NCBI GenBank assembly: GCA_946800325.1
Contig: OX326960.1
Location: 20,354,393 to 20,418,392 of the forward strand
Source: Luzula sylvatica
Taxonomy: Eukaryota > Streptophyta > Magnoliopsida > Poales > Juncaceae
Reading direction: 5' to 3'
Length of the DNA stretch: 64,000 bases
Position numbers and translations under genes: made by a program. This document shows positions 22,290 through 35,559 of the stretch, piece after piece (positions within the stretch are counted from its first letter, which is position 1; the number at the start of each line of letters is the position of its first letter). Below the pieces are notes generated by a model that saw nothing but the letters and a program-made list of their open reading frames with translations, searched no databases and was not told the origin of the DNA.

Positions 22290-23980
22290 CTGTATTCTAA
22301 TCAGCACACTTAAATCAGTTTTATAATTAAACAAATATATAACTAATAATCAGCTTATATTAATTCGAACTAATGAATTTAAATTAATGTTTATGGTATA
22401 TTAATTACTTATTAATCATATAACATGTTTAAGTTATCATGTTAATTAAATATGTTAGCTACTACATAGAGAATATAATGGTAAAATATGAAGACATTAA
22501 GTATCTTAAATAATTGAACTTTTCTGGACAAACCCGGTTTTTCTCTAAAACTTTTGTGCAAATAAAATCAGGATATTAACTCACCCTGTTTTAGAAATGG
22601 GTTCTAGATTTGTTTTGGAATATTTTTGAAAATCGATTTAGTTTTCGAATTTTTTCTCCGTACAAGATTACGTGAATAAATGCTTCAAATAAAATTTTCC
22701 TACAAAATTGCATTTTCAAGTATAATGATTTCAAATATGGAGAGGTGCTACTTTTTATATGTATTTTTTTTGTTTCTCGTTATTGTACAAATAATGGATA
22801 CTTATTTTTTTATTTCTATTTTTGAGTAAATAATGCATATTTATTTCTTATTTCCTTGAAAAGTTGGTAAAAACTTATTATACGATAATCAGCTTATACT
22901 ACTCAGAATGATCTACGTTCATACCATGACAGTATTAGTTATATAATTTAAAACAAACCACAATGCGTGTTTTATTTTCATATTTTGACAATTGAAATAT
23001 GTGTCAATGAGAAAATAAATTATGAACACTAAATGTGTGTCAATGAGTCTCTTTCCTAAATACAAGACCCAGTTTATTATTATTGTATATTCGTAATTAT
23101 AACCAGAGATAGAAGATAGATATGGTCGTCCAACTGTAGTGAGGGTAGAGACAATTTTTAGAATGTGGGACCCAGCTTTCCAAGAGTAAAGTATGAGAAC
23201 TAAGATTAGGATTATTTTTATAATTGAATTGTATCAGGGTTAACATTTCAAGTCTGAATTTTTTTTTGTTTTTAGATAGGGTTACAATGTACCAGATTTT
23301 TTTTTTGTAGGTGTGGTGAAGAATGCATAAACGCCGTTAAGTTGTTCGGCCAGCGAATTTGTGTAGGAAATTAGCAATTGGTACTACTTGTGTCATGGAT
23401 TTGAGTTTGGGATTTGTTTTCCAGTGTAAAACAGGAGGACCTCTTGAATTTGAATTTCAAGTATTTGAATGGGCTTCTTGAATTGTATTTGCAATTGAAT
23501 TTGAAGCTTTAGAATCATAATGTCTTGCCATACTTCTTCGTGGATTTCATACTCATGTTTGGTTTGCACGTTAGGTAATAAAGTAAGGAAATACCGCATG
23601 CCCTAGGGCATAACTGATGGGAAAAAAATTACCACCAAAATTGATAAATTTTCTCTATTCCCATGATGATGGAATGAATTTTTATTTTTCTTCAAAAATC
23701 AATATATCAAGCCTTCTATAAATAAACTTATTCTTCATCATTTCATTCATTAAAATAATTTTGGAAAAAACAAAATACATGAATCTCTTTCAAAGATCTC
23801 GCCAAAAAATATGATAGGTATATTTTTCTCTATTTCTTATATTTATCATTGTTTCATTAATTTGATGTTAGAATTATTTTTGTATAGATAACTTTGTTAT
23901 AAATATGAATGTATATTAATATAATATGTGCAAGTGTGAAAAGTTTAGACACTAAGGAAGATGTATGGACATTGAGAGAT
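22290..23980. other. AT-rich DNA without visible gene
   Basis: No supported coding, RNA or repeat feature was found. Confidence 0.45.
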
Positions 23981-23984
23981 GTAC

Positions 23985-24072
23985 ATTGGAGGTTTCGCAC
24001 TGGAGAAATGGACATTGGAGGTTTCGCACTGGAGAAATTGGAGGTTTCGCATTGGAGGTTTCGCACTAGAAC
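23985..24072. repeat. Small minisatellite (GGAGGTTTCGCA...)
   Basis: Four units built from CATTGGAGGTTTCGCACTGG with variable GAGAAAT linkers. It is followed after about 90 bp by a CT tract. The open frame across it is repeat-derived. Confidence 0.9.
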
Positions 24073-24161
24073 GTTCACATTGATGAAAGGGTGTTGTGTT
24101 CCCTATATGAGGATGTCTTGTGTGGTTCATTTGTACAGACAATTTCAGTATAATAATAAAG

Positions 24162-24162
<1 letters not shown>

Positions 24163-24213
<51 letters not shown>

Positions 24214-24214
24214 A
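24163..24214. repeat. (CT)n microsatellite
   Basis: CT run with one TTC interruption. Confidence 0.95.
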
Positions 24215-24289
24215 TTTCTTGTGTTATTTTACCTTCTGTTTATAATAAACTTTATATTATTTTATACAATATTTTTTGCTTGAATTTTT

Positions 24290-27200
24290 TTTTTCAATAA
24301 GAAGAATTCATGTTAATTTTTTTCAATTGATTTTATGCTTGGATATTCTTTTTCCAGTGAAATATTTCATATTATTTTTGTGAGAATTGCAAATTATACA
24401 TTCATTTTCATGTTTACTTAACGAATTATTTCTCATAGCAACAAATATCTTCAATAGACGAAAAAATATTTAATCGGTGGAGGATTTCAAGGAATATTAA
24501 TTCAACCAATTTGTTTATTTTGTATTTTGATGAATCATTAATTTAATAATTTATTTTATTATAAGTATTTTTATAATAATAATTTAGTACAAATATGCTA
24601 TTTTTATAAATATAGAATTTTATAAATATAGAATGTTTAGAATTTTTATATTTTTGTTGAAACAGTATGTCATGGAATAAATAATTGTACCCACCAAACG
24701 TGATAATAAAGTATGTCAAGGAATAATATACCTTGACATGCAATTTTCTGGCATACATTCTCCAAAACACGAATCGTCCCTAATTTCAGCATAGATGTGA
24801 AATTGAAAAAAAAAAGGGCTTTTGACTAAATTTATTTCTCGCATCTTTGATTTTACTGTGTACACTTTTGTATCTTGTGAAATCTGGGGCAGTGTGAAGT
24901 TTGTCATTTTTAAGAATGATCAGTATTCGCTTGACGCTTCAGTGATTTGATTTGACAATTCTCCTTTTCTTCCGACCTCGACACAAATTATGCATCTTTG
25001 AAAATAAGAAATTAATGGACAAAAATGTTATATTCTTATTTCTTAGTATATAAATGATAAATCGAGTCGGAAATCTTTGATTGTTTCATTATTCAAGTAT
25101 AGTTTTTGAGGTTTTATAACTTGTAAAATTGCATACGGAGTGATTTTTTTTGTAATGGAAATTTTTTTGAAATATTAAGAAAAATTCCTTTTTTTTGTCA
25201 GATTTCTTAAAAACTTGCTATATATTTTTTTTACTTCCTAAAAAATCCCCAACATTTGAGATTTCTTCAAAAACTTACTATTTTTTTGTGATGATTTTGA
25301 AAATAATCATGATACCCCTCATAATTTTATTCAAATCTCTATGATTTAACAATAAAAAAGTATATATTAATATTAAAACAAATATAAAATATTGTTAAAT
25401 AAAATAATACATAGTTATTAAAATATCATAAAAATTAATACATCAATATTAAAATATCATTTTCAACAATTATTATATCTTTTTGAAATTAAAATTAATA
25501 TATATATTTGAATAATATTATTATATTTTTTTCATCAATTATTAAATCTTTTTGAAATAAATATTAATATATATATTTATTATTAATTAAATTATGAATA
25601 TTTATAAAATAAAATTGTGGAGAGGGATATAATTGTTATTTTCAAAATCATAACAAAAACAATACAAGGTTTTTGTGGAAATCAAAAAGTGTTAAAGAGT
25701 TTTTTAAAGAAGCATAAAATATAGGAATTTTAATGGGAATCCAAGAAGAAGGGACTTTTTGATAATTTTCAAAAAGTTAAGAGCTTTTTTTTGGAATGCA
25801 AAGAAATTTGTCGGATCATTACAATGTCAGACATTATTTTTCTACAAATTTGTACAAATTGATCAAAATACAATATTCTTTCGATACGAGGTAGTAAATC
25901 ATTTTAAGCACAATAAGTTACGTATTATTTTCAACCACCAAAAAACATCATTGATAATTTAACTATGAGTATTTAGCCTAAAACATAAAATATCCATATT
26001 TTTATGTTCACCGAAAATCTCAGAACTTTTCCTTCCAATTCTTCAGCTTTTTCAGGGCGTAACTCTTTTGTTTGCTGAGTCGATTTTTATACAAAATTAC
26101 ACAGAATAATCAAAGAAAACAGCAAAAATAATGCCAAAAAAATCTGATGAAAAAAAACCAAAATAAGTCCTCCCCTTTATATCTGCATTTCAAACATAAC
26201 TTAGCGCCTCCAATCTTTTTTATATGTTGATCAACTAGTAAATTGAAGAAAACATAATACTTTTCACTGGAGAATATATGTCCATGATTATTATTTTCAT
26301 CCGGACACACCTTATTTTTGTTATTCCATACATAATTCCAAACAAATAAAAGAAAAAGAAAAAATGCCCATGATTATTAATTTGATTTTTTGTGCAAGTT
26401 TAATAGATGATGTGTAATTTTTATTTGTGACGGATTAGAAATTTATATCAATTGGTATATTAAGCTAAAAATTTCTTTTATAATAAGAAAAAAGGATTTT
26501 GTTCAAGGTTGGATTTATAATTTTAGATGTTTATGACGCTTACTTTTATTTGTTTTGCATTTTAATAAAATCTGTTCTTTTTTTGTTATGCAAAGTTCAT
26601 ATTTTATAATTAAATCTGCTTACTTTAATAAAAAAATTACTAATTTTTTAATAAAAAAAATAATATTTTCTTCTAATTCCAATTAAACAAATTTTTTTAA
26701 ATACCCACAAGCAACTCAGATGCCATCAAAATTCCAGAAGGAAATTATGTTATTTATTTTTCTTGCCATTGCAAATCGTAAAACGTAAGTCCATTTTTTT
26801 GTTGATTTCTTCTTTGCATTTGTTGTTGTTACCGTAGAGAACACTATATGTTAAAATATTATATTTTAGAACTAGTAAAGGTAAAGTTTGCCTTTTCGAG
26901 GTAATTAAATGACTTGATTCAAGTGAATTCTCGAGGAAAGGGTAAAGTTTGCCTTTTATCGAAAAAACAAGTCATATCAGGGAGACCTGACAATTAAAGG
27001 GTTTAGGGTTTACCCTAATTTATTTTCAATAAAAAAATTCTTAAAGTATGATTAAATAAATATAACTTGAATTAACAACCGATTGTCTTAAACATTGTTT
27101 AGACCAAAATGTACCTTTCCTATTTTAATATTTAATATTTACTATTTTTAATTATTTTCATAAAATTTTAATATATAATGATTTAATAATATTTATTATT

Positions 27201-29400
27201 ATATATTAATGTAATATGTTATTTATTATATATTCTTGAATTGTCTTATATTTTTTTCACGAAAATCTAACCGTAAATAATAATAAAATAAACAATAATA
27301 TTAAGAAGAACATCTTCAAAACTTAACATTTTTTTCCAATAACTAGTTTTTAGTAATAAATTTCTTCCAAAACTTGACATATATTTACAAAACTAACCTC
27401 AAGTAATATTAAAATAAACAAAAATATTTTTTCAATAGCTACTTTTTTATTAATATATTATTTTTATTAACATAATAATTGATGATAAATGAATATATAA
27501 TTATCATATTAGTTAATATCAAAAATATAAAAGATCATGAAAGTATATAAAAAAACATAGAAAGAGAATGACTACTAAAAATATATGTTAAAGATTTTTT
27601 TTCCACAAATTATATTTTCAAAATGTTTCATTTAATATTGTTGGATATTTTATTATTATTTTGTGACAGTTCTTCCTAATAAAATATATAATAAATAAAA
27701 TATTTAAATTATAAATAACATATAATTATTATATATGAACACATTTATGAAAATTTTAAAAACTCTTAGAAAAATACTAAAAATCATCTTTTCAATTATT
27801 AAATATAGAATTAAAAGATTATTTTAGTTCAAAAAATATTTATTTTTAACATCATTCAAAGTTAGTTATAATTTTGATAATAAAAGAAAGATTTTTTCTG
27901 GAATATTCAAAATTTGATGACTCTTTTTAAAGATAACCAGTCGAGAGATGACATGATTTAGCAAAGAGCAAATTAAAAAAAAAATCTAAAAAATAACTAC
28001 TTTGCCCCTATTTATTACCATTATTACATTTCATAAATTGTTCAAAAAAATCTTACATATATATATTCAATCAATATATTAAAAAATAACTTTCAATTTT
28101 TGTATTGAATCGATATATTAAAAATCATAATTTTAAATCATAATATTTTCAATCGTAATCTTTAAAAATAACTTACACGATTTTTATCGAATCAATGTAT
28201 TAAAATAATAATTTTTCAAATTTTAAATTCTGTATCCTTCACTAACAAATTTTTTTAAATACGAAGATCTTAAACATTTTTTTTTTTCAATTTTGAACAT
28301 TGAAGAGTATATTTTGTTTTAATTTGTGTTATAATATTCTATGAAAATGGAATATACAAGTGTATTTATTTACGTTTTTGTATTAGCTAGATTTATTTTT
28401 TACATTAGGAATACTAATTAATAATTTTCATAGATAGAGTAAAATATTCATTTGTTTGATTGTTCTTAAAATTGTTCTTTGTTAAATCGTGTTACATCTT
28501 GCAATAAGTCATACAAAAAAAATTAGCATGAAAAATGGCTAATTCTATATTTTGCTAATAATCTTGAGATTTATTAAATAAGACATTTTTTTTCTAATTT
28601 TCTCCAAATTAGTAGGCGTATTTACAAAAATAATTTAGAGCAACATTGTTTTTGATAATTCCATTAGAAATATCCGTTTGTAAAAAAAAAAACCAAGAAT
28701 ATGTAACTTTTTTAGTGCTTCTTTTTTCTTAATAATGTTTGTGTTGTTTAATTTTGTCTAGAGATATAAAACCGTCTAATTTTCTGTTGTTCACGTTGAC
28801 CATCCTCACAACATCTGATTGATTATTCATGAAATTATCTGATTAACTCTATCTCATGAATATTTTCACATGTCATACATTTGCATGAAAATTTTCTCTG
28901 GCTTTTACCGACTTCAAAAAATTTCAAAGGCATGAATTTGAATATAAAGTACAATTCGGACAGTAAAACAAAGACAAATAACAACATAAATGCTCATTAA
29001 TATTAGGTGCATGCATCAATTGAAATTTATTCTCTTTCAGTGACCAAAACAAAAATTCAAAAAACAAGCTTCCTCACAACCAATAACCATTGCAGCAGCA
29101 CCCATAATCTTTTCTAAACAACTAAAACTGAAGAACAAATACTGCAAAAAGAAAAGATCAAAGACCAAACACACCAACCTATGATTTTGTAATGTAAGTA
29201 GTTTAAAAAGGGGAAAGGGAGGGAAAGACAGAAACGATTGGCATGTGAGGACTTGGAAAGCAAAGCATGTCTAAACTCTCCGATAATTAATTAACGATGG
29301 ACAAAATTGGAAGAGAAGAACATCGAGGCTTTCCAAACCTCTTCACACCAACTACTCCTGTCGATCCTTGCCTATCCCCCTTAAACCTCATCTTCCCCAA
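24290..29400. other. Long AT-rich gene-poor stretch
   Basis: Five kilobases of very AT-rich sequence with frequent stops on both strands. A near-repeat GGTAAAGTTTGCCTTTT occurs at about 26880 and 26941. No tRNA, conserved protein or transposon terminus is convincing. A short minus-strand frame at 29287-29535 overlaps a GA/CT run and is not supported. Confidence 0.5.
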
Positions 29401-29402
29401 AT

Positions 29403-29407
<5 letters not shown>

Positions 29408-29437
<30 letters not shown>
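29408..29437. repeat. (CT)n microsatellite
   Basis: CT run of about 30 bp. Confidence 0.95.
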
Positions 29438-29442
<5 letters not shown>

Positions 29443-29598
29443 GAACTGAGGTTTTGATTTGTTCGCATATGATGGCTTGATTTTATAGAGGAATGTTTTT
29501 AGGGTAGGAACCTGAAACCAGTTTTTGGAGCTCACAGGTTTGCTAAACTGCCTAAGTTTGTGTTGGTATATAAATTGTAGTATTGATAAAACAATAAA

Positions 29599-29670
29599 AT
29601 CGGTGTAGTATAGTGGTAAGTATTCCCGCCTTTCATGTTGGTGACACGGGTTCGATCCCCGGCAGCGGCG
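29599..29670 (+). tRNA. tRNA-Asp-like sequence with UUC anticodon (probable pseudogene)
   Basis: The 72-base sequence has the layout and most bases of plant tRNA-Asp: GTAGTATAGTGGTAAGTATT in the D arm, CCCGCC before the anticodon, and GGTTCGATCCCC in the T arm (intact B box). The anticodon position 29632-29634 is TTC, which would read Glu codons, where tRNA-Asp has GTC. Mismatches occur at acceptor pairs 1-72 (A-C) and 5-68 (G-G), anticodon pair 29-41 (C-T) and T-stem pair 49-65 (A-G). The combination of an altered anticodon and several broken pairs suggests a decayed copy rather than a working tRNA. Confidence 0.75.
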
Positions 29671-30172
29671 ATAATATTTTCGTCAATAATTTTTCTTTTT
29701 TGTTTGGGAATATTCTTTTACCTATTGGGCCTTTCAGCCTACAAAGAATAACCCATATTTGCTTTGATGCAAATACTCGGCTTAAAGTGCAAAAAAAAGT
29801 AAAAAAAAGATTACAAAAATAAATGAAATTGTCACACAATATTAACTGTACTTCTCCTTCACAACTAATACATGACAATGGCCACAAATGCATGATTTAT
29901 GTACTTCTTATGTTGGAAAGTTCTTTTTGTTGCGTTAATATAAAAACACTTCATTTTTACAATAAATAAAAATGTGATTGAATCTAGAATTTCTCGTAAT
30001 ATATATTTTTGTGTCTCGTACTCAACAAAATATGTTATGGACATATTAACATACTTATTATTATTATTAGATGTGATGTTATCAAAACAAATCATTTTTA
30101 TTTTTTTTATGAATACAAATGAAATTATAGCAACAAATTTCTTAATTTGTAGTATTGCGATATCGGAGAAAG

Positions 30173-30292
30173 TCAATAAAACAAGGAGAGTTCTATCACA
30201 CATTTTCTTTCTTATAATAAGGATTCGTTACTAATTCAATGACCAATACTAAAAAATATTGAATGACCAATAAAACAAGGAGAGTTCTATCA
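30173..30292. repeat. 25 bp direct repeat pair
   Basis: CAATAAAACAAGGAGAGTTC plus CTATCA-like continuation occurs at 30173-30198 and again at 30267-30292. Confidence 0.8.
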
Positions 30293-30299
30293 TAATTTT

Positions 30300-30980
30300 T
30301 AGGGACATGGATTATATTATGTGGGTATTGAAGGGGGAGATAGGAATGGACCCAACCCGCTTGCACATGTGCTTATGAAGTTCAAGATCGATGGGTATTT
30401 ATCGAGCATCATTTTTATTTTGCACTTTTGAAAAGAACCCTCACTGGAAACACGTCACAAAAATCTTGAAGATGTGAGACTTTCCGAGAACTCCTTATTA
30501 CATATCCAAATAGAAGCTTTGAATGCACGGCAATCCAAAGTGAATCTCGATGGCGTTCATGGCTATATATAATTGGATCTGAAAAGAAAAAAACGATAGT
30601 TTTTTCTTAGAAGTGCAAAGAGATTATATTATTTAATTATTATAAATAAATTAAATTAAGTACTTGCAAGAGTAGGTAAATATTTGTCTTTAACACTCGA
30701 ATACAAAGCTCGTAATAAAAATTTATCCGATAATGCATCTATTTCTTATAAACTCGTGATAAAAAAAAAAATTCGCCTTTTTCTTACTTTATTTCTTGTT
30801 TAGTATTCATTTCTTCTTCATTTTCGCCTTTTGATAATTTTAAACGACTCGCTGGCTGATAACTTGACTTTCGGTGTTAATTTCATTTTCATCTTTGATT
30901 CATCTTTTTCTCCAATTATTTCATTTGAAAGAGATGGATCTGGATAAACCTTGTCTTATAGATATCCACCATTTTGTAAT
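30300..30980. other. AT-rich DNA without visible gene
   Basis: No feature can be supported here. Confidence 0.4.
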
Positions 30981-30989
30981 AATAAATGT

Positions 30990-31510
30990 TGAAAATTTCT
31001 ATTAAAACCAAAAACACCTTTAAATGCTGAAAATTAAATAAATTAACATTAAATGCTGAAATTCGGAAAGAAAAATATTGTGATTTTTCTAAAATATAAA
31101 CCAAAATAATCCTCAAAATTCGATACAACCTTCTAAATGTTGAAATTTTCAAATAAACCCCCTTAAAATGATGACAATTGACAAAAAAAATTAAAATTTC
31201 AGAAATCACAAAAATTCCCACAAAATCCTTTGAAATTTACAAATATGAAAAAACAGGCATATAAACTTTGTAAAATATGAAAATATCAAAAATACCCCTG
31301 TAAAGCAGAATAATGTAAAAAAAATACCCGTATAATAATTCAAAATATCAAACAGACTCCTCGAAAAGTTGAAAATTTCAAACCTGATCTTTTAAAATCC
31401 AAAAATATCAAATATCAAATATACTCTTTAAAATACAAAAGTTCCAAATGTAGTCTTATAAAGATTGAAAATATGGGATATACCCTTTAAAAAATGCAAA
31501 ATACAAAAAA
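30990..31510. repeat. Degenerate tandem repeat of ~35-40 bp
   Basis: Repeated blocks of the type AAAATGCTGAAAATTTCAAAT followed by A(A/T)ACCCC or ATACTC, too diverged for a clean unit. AT-rich, no coding potential. Confidence 0.6.
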
Positions 31511-31519
31511 AAATATCTG

Positions 31520-32150
31520 AACATATAAAATTGATGATAACACTTCAATTATTTGGCCCCAGTATTAACCTATAAAAAATCATACTTTTTTTTTTTCTAA
31601 ACTATACTTATTAACCCTTTTATAATATCTATTAAAATATAAAAATGAAAATATATTTGCTTTCTCGGTCTGTTTCGGTACTTTATTCGTAAAAAAATCA
31701 AATCTTTTTTCGATGGATTAATAATTTAATCGAGGTTATGAAATGAAATGTAAGAGTGTTACTTCGGTTTCCGAAAAAAATTGGAACTAAGATAAATTTG
31801 ATACGTATTTTATTCAGAGCTTAGTCATGACTCATAGCAATATTCTAATTCTTGCGGGATGTCAAAATGTTGAAATCTAAACAACTAGAGCAATTCCTGC
31901 TCAAAGTATTTCGAATTTTATTTCCTAATTGGCTCATGAAAATAATTTACTAATTTGTTTGTACATAAAATACAATGAATTTAAGTACCTTTTTATAATA
32001 GAACATCAATTAAGCCATTATAGAATCCTATACCCATTTGATTAACCTATCTAAAATATAAATAAGAGTCTAATTTGTTTAATTGTAATGTAAATTAAAT
32101 AGTTGTCAAGTAATTTTTACTTACTCTCCAATTATATTCTTTCTTCGATT
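31520..32150. other. AT-rich DNA without visible gene
   Basis: No feature can be supported here. Confidence 0.4.
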
Positions 32151-32159
32151 TAATACTAA

Positions 32160-32705
32160 ATCGGTATTTTATTCTCGTCAGATTCAAAGTGAGAAAGTTG
32201 TAAGCTTAATTAATTCCAGAAAAAAATAAGAGAGAGAAAGTTGTAAGTTTAATTATTTTAATACTAAATCGGTATTTTATTCTTGGAGTTACAAATTCCT
32301 CACTTTCAAAGTGACGGAGTTACAAATCCCGTCAGTTACAAATTTTATTTAAAGACCAAAGCTTAATTAATGACCAGTCAAAAAAAAAAAAAAAGAGAGA
32401 AAGTTGTAAGCTTAATTAATTCCAGAAATAACCAAGACGGAGTTACAAATCCCGTCAGTTACAAATTTTATTTAAAGATCAAAACTTAATTAATGACCAG
32501 TCAAAAAAGAGAGAGAGAAAGTTATAAGCTTAATTAATTCCAGAAATAATCAAGGACGGAGTTACAAATCCCTCACTTTCAAAATGACGGAGTTACAAAT
32601 CTTGTCAGTTACAAATCCTATTTACATACCAAAGCTTAATTAATTACCTGTCGAAAAGAGAGAGAAAGTTGTAAGCTTAATTAATTCCAGAAATAACCAA
32701 GCGTC
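32160..32705. repeat. Complex tandem repeat, ~115-145 bp units
   Basis: About four and a half copies of a unit combining GAGAGAAAGTTGTAAGCTTA, TTAATTCCAGAAATAA, GACGGAGTTACAAATCCC and TAATTAATGACCAGTC. Units start near 32189, 32391, 32510 and 32655. Spacing varies through loss or gain of sub-blocks. Confidence 0.85.
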
Positions 32706-32989
32706 TTGGATTTTCATTTCTCGGATAGTGTGGAAGTTGAAAACAGCCGTATTTTCGCTTTACTGGTTTTTAGATGAAGAGTTTAGGGATTTCTTATCCC
32801 GATTTCAATGTGAAAGAAAAAAGGCTAAGGAATATGGGACTAATTTCAAGTATTATCACCTCAAAATCAGGGTTCCGTATTCTTTTTTGCACCTTTATTA
32901 TAATATATAATAATAATAATTTAAATTTAGTTCTGGGCTTTGTAGTTGATTGGTTTTTGTTTGTATTTAGCTTTTCTGTAAGGAGATGA

Positions 32990-34368
32990 AATTCACGAAT
33001 TGAATTGTTTGTCTCATATAACAGTAATAAGATTTACATACGAATGTGGGTCCCACCTAGCTTACTTCATTTTTCTGTAAAAGAAACATAGAAAATATAT
33101 ATTAAGAAAATCAAATTGATAATTTTGTATTAAATGTGTTAAAATAATTATAGTTTAATTTGGCATATCCTAATTGAATCATTTTTTCTAACTTAAATGG
33201 TAAAATAGTAATTTCAAAACACTGACAGTTAATTTTAAGAAAATATAGTAATTTTACAATTGTTTCTCAAGGATAAATATGATATTTTGAGTTTTAAGAA
33301 GTATCAAAGAATTGAACTTTAGGTACATTGCCAGATATATAAATGTCGAGATCTAAACCCGCAATCGTTTCTTTAATTAGTTATTGTTAACTAGTGCGCG
33401 CATGCCTTTTGCTCATTTCGATCGTAAATCCAACCATCACAAACACAACTTTTTCCCTAATTTCTAAGCAACATTACAAACTTCACTCTACAAAACTATG
33501 CACTCACTCGTTAACTGAAACCCAACCAACTACTCTGGCAAACTATTTAATTTAATTAATCTAATTTTCATGTTTTTTTATTTATCTTGAACATTATGTA
33601 CTCCGAGCCCCTTGGAAAATTTATTTTATCCTAATTTTTCACTACAAAATATCCTCTATATAATAATTAACATAAATAATTAACATGTTAATTAATATAC
33701 GGCACACAATTAGTTCACCTGGCATATAATTAACATGCGAAACAATTAGGGTTTCGATGGTTAAGAGCCTTAGAGGATATACATTACATTACATTACATA
33801 ATATTTTATATTTATGTACTTGCTTGTCTCCCGAATACACGGTTGAAAAAATTATTATTTTCTAGTCACCAATACATAATATTTTCAAATTTTACATAAA
33901 TATGAATATACATCAAATTATTTTATTGATGGTTAGAGGCTTAGAGGGTTGTAATTGATATTTAAATTTTTTTTGTATGCATGAAAAAAATTACAGTATT
34001 ATTGTTGTATTTTTTTAAATACTTTCAGAATATTATAAAACAATTTTTCTTAACCATAAAAGAAAATACATAAAAAAAAGAGTTAAAACAAGACTGAATT
34101 GATTCTATCGGTAACATAATCTAAAGATATTTTGATAGAATAGATCAAACAGTAAGCTGAGGTTAAAAAAAGCGGAAAAATTATAAAGGGTTAAATATAT
34201 AAAATAGAGAGGTATTTTGGTTCAAAAAAATTATAACACTATGAAATATTCTCATAGGAAGATATTCGAACATGAAATATTGTTTGGAGAAGGTTTTTTG
34301 GAGTTTTCCACAAAAATAAGAAATTTTCTATAAATTCAAGAAAAATAAAGACGTTATTTGAAAATTTT
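32990..34368. other. AT-rich DNA without visible gene
   Basis: A short ACATT run lies near 33780. No coding or RNA gene is recognised. Confidence 0.45.
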
Positions 34369-34935
34369 CCCATCCGAAGAAGAATTGAGGACAATATTTT
34401 TGGTTCCTCTATTTGTTTTTCTTAATACAAACCACAAACATGTATATTTAAATTGAGTATTATTTGTTTGGTTTCTTTAATTTAACACATATTTTTGTTT
34501 TATTTTAATTTAACACATGTTTATGTTTTATTTTATTTGTTTAATTTATTATCAATTGTAATTGGTGTGGGGGCAATTAGAGGGAAAAGATATATTTTTC
34601 CATATACTTTTTTACTATAATATTTAATTTGTATGTCTTGTTTCTTTGAGCGATTGTAAATATCACATACAAATGGTTAAGGATAATAAAAATGGGGTTG
34701 TTATTGCTGGAGAAAGAATGCATAACGGCACGTCGCAATCATCCACAACGCACCACGTGGCAAAGCGCGCACTCAAAAGAATTGCACTGTAAAAAAATAG
34801 ATGAGCGATCATCTTTCACTGATAGCATCCAATATATCTTTCATGTTCATATTTTTAGATAGTTGATTTTATATCTTTCACCTTCACCTTCACCTTCATA
34901 TTTTTTTACAATGAAAAAATATAAAATAACATATG
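34369..34935 (+). repeat. Segmental duplication copy B, first block
   Basis: Direct match to 4472-4972, from CCCATC(C/T)GAAGAAGAA to AATAACATAT. The Copia element is inserted immediately after it. Joining 34940 to 42768 restores a sequence matching the minus strand of positions 1-17 of the window. Confidence 0.9.
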
Positions 34936-34940
34936 TTTTG
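34936..34940 (+). other. Copia target-site duplication (left)
   Basis: TTTTG, repeated at 42763-42767. Five bases is the normal size for Ty1/copia integrase. Confidence 0.9.
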
Positions 34941-35548
34941 TGTAGGGTTACGCACACGATTATCATAGTGTGCAGCGGAAATTAGTTCACGTGCGTAACC
35001 TAATTCTACCGGGATCACGCCCTAAAACCAAGCAAAAGGAAGAGTTTCGGAGAATTACCTCGTACAAGTTAGTACGTGTCGATTACTTCTCCAAATCCGT
35101 GAAGCTTCTCCAAGAATCGCTCGTGCAATCCCTCTACTCGTGTCCACCTTGATTTCGACCAATCGGAAATCGCCAACGCCGTTCTAGTCGCCGTCACGAT
35201 CAATCTCTCAAGATCCTTGCTCGAATCTCCCTCTCAATCTCACCAGATCTGATCTGGAATTCTGTGGAAGAGGAAAGAGAAACGACGGCTCAAAACCCTA
35301 GAAAAACTTAGGTCAAATTCCGGAATCAGAACTTTATATATATAGGAAACAGGTCAGTTCGAACGAACTTAACATAGTTCGTTCGAACGCACCTAAATGT
35401 TCATTCGAACGAACCCACTTCTGTTTATCACGAATAAGTCCGTTCGAACGCACTGATATAGTTAGTTCGAACGAACCTTATTCTGACTGCAGAATTGCCT
35501 ATTTATATAAATTCTTCCAAGTTAATTCTTAAGCCATATTTTCTTTCA
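34941..35548 (-). repeat. 3' LTR of the Copia element
   Basis: Starts TGTAGGGTTACGCACACG and ends CATATTTTCTTTCA on the plus strand. It is nearly identical to 42135-42762. It lacks one 19 bp unit of the TTCGTTCGAACG-type repeat present in the 5' LTR. Several copies of GTTCGAACGAAC-type palindromes lie at 35358-35476, upstream of the LTR's own TATA box in transcription direction. Confidence 0.95.
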
Positions 35549-35559
35549 AACTCCCTCTT
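35549..35559 (-). promoter_or_regulatory. Polypurine tract
   Basis: On the minus strand AAGAGGGAGTT lies directly before the 3' LTR start TGAAAGAA. This is the expected position and composition for plus-strand DNA priming. Confidence 0.8.

Noticed and set aside
26869..26905. ACTAGT next to AAAGG/CCTTT hairpin as a Helitron end
   Set aside because: The stem is short and low-complexity, and no spacer separates it from CTAG. Too weak to report.
29287..29535. 82-codon minus-strand frame
   Set aside because: It includes a GA-repeat Arg-Glu run, has no promoter or motif, and no relative is recognised.
33385..33420. ACTAGT followed by GCGCGCATGC as a Helitron end
   Set aside because: No proper stem-loop before the CTAG on the minus strand.
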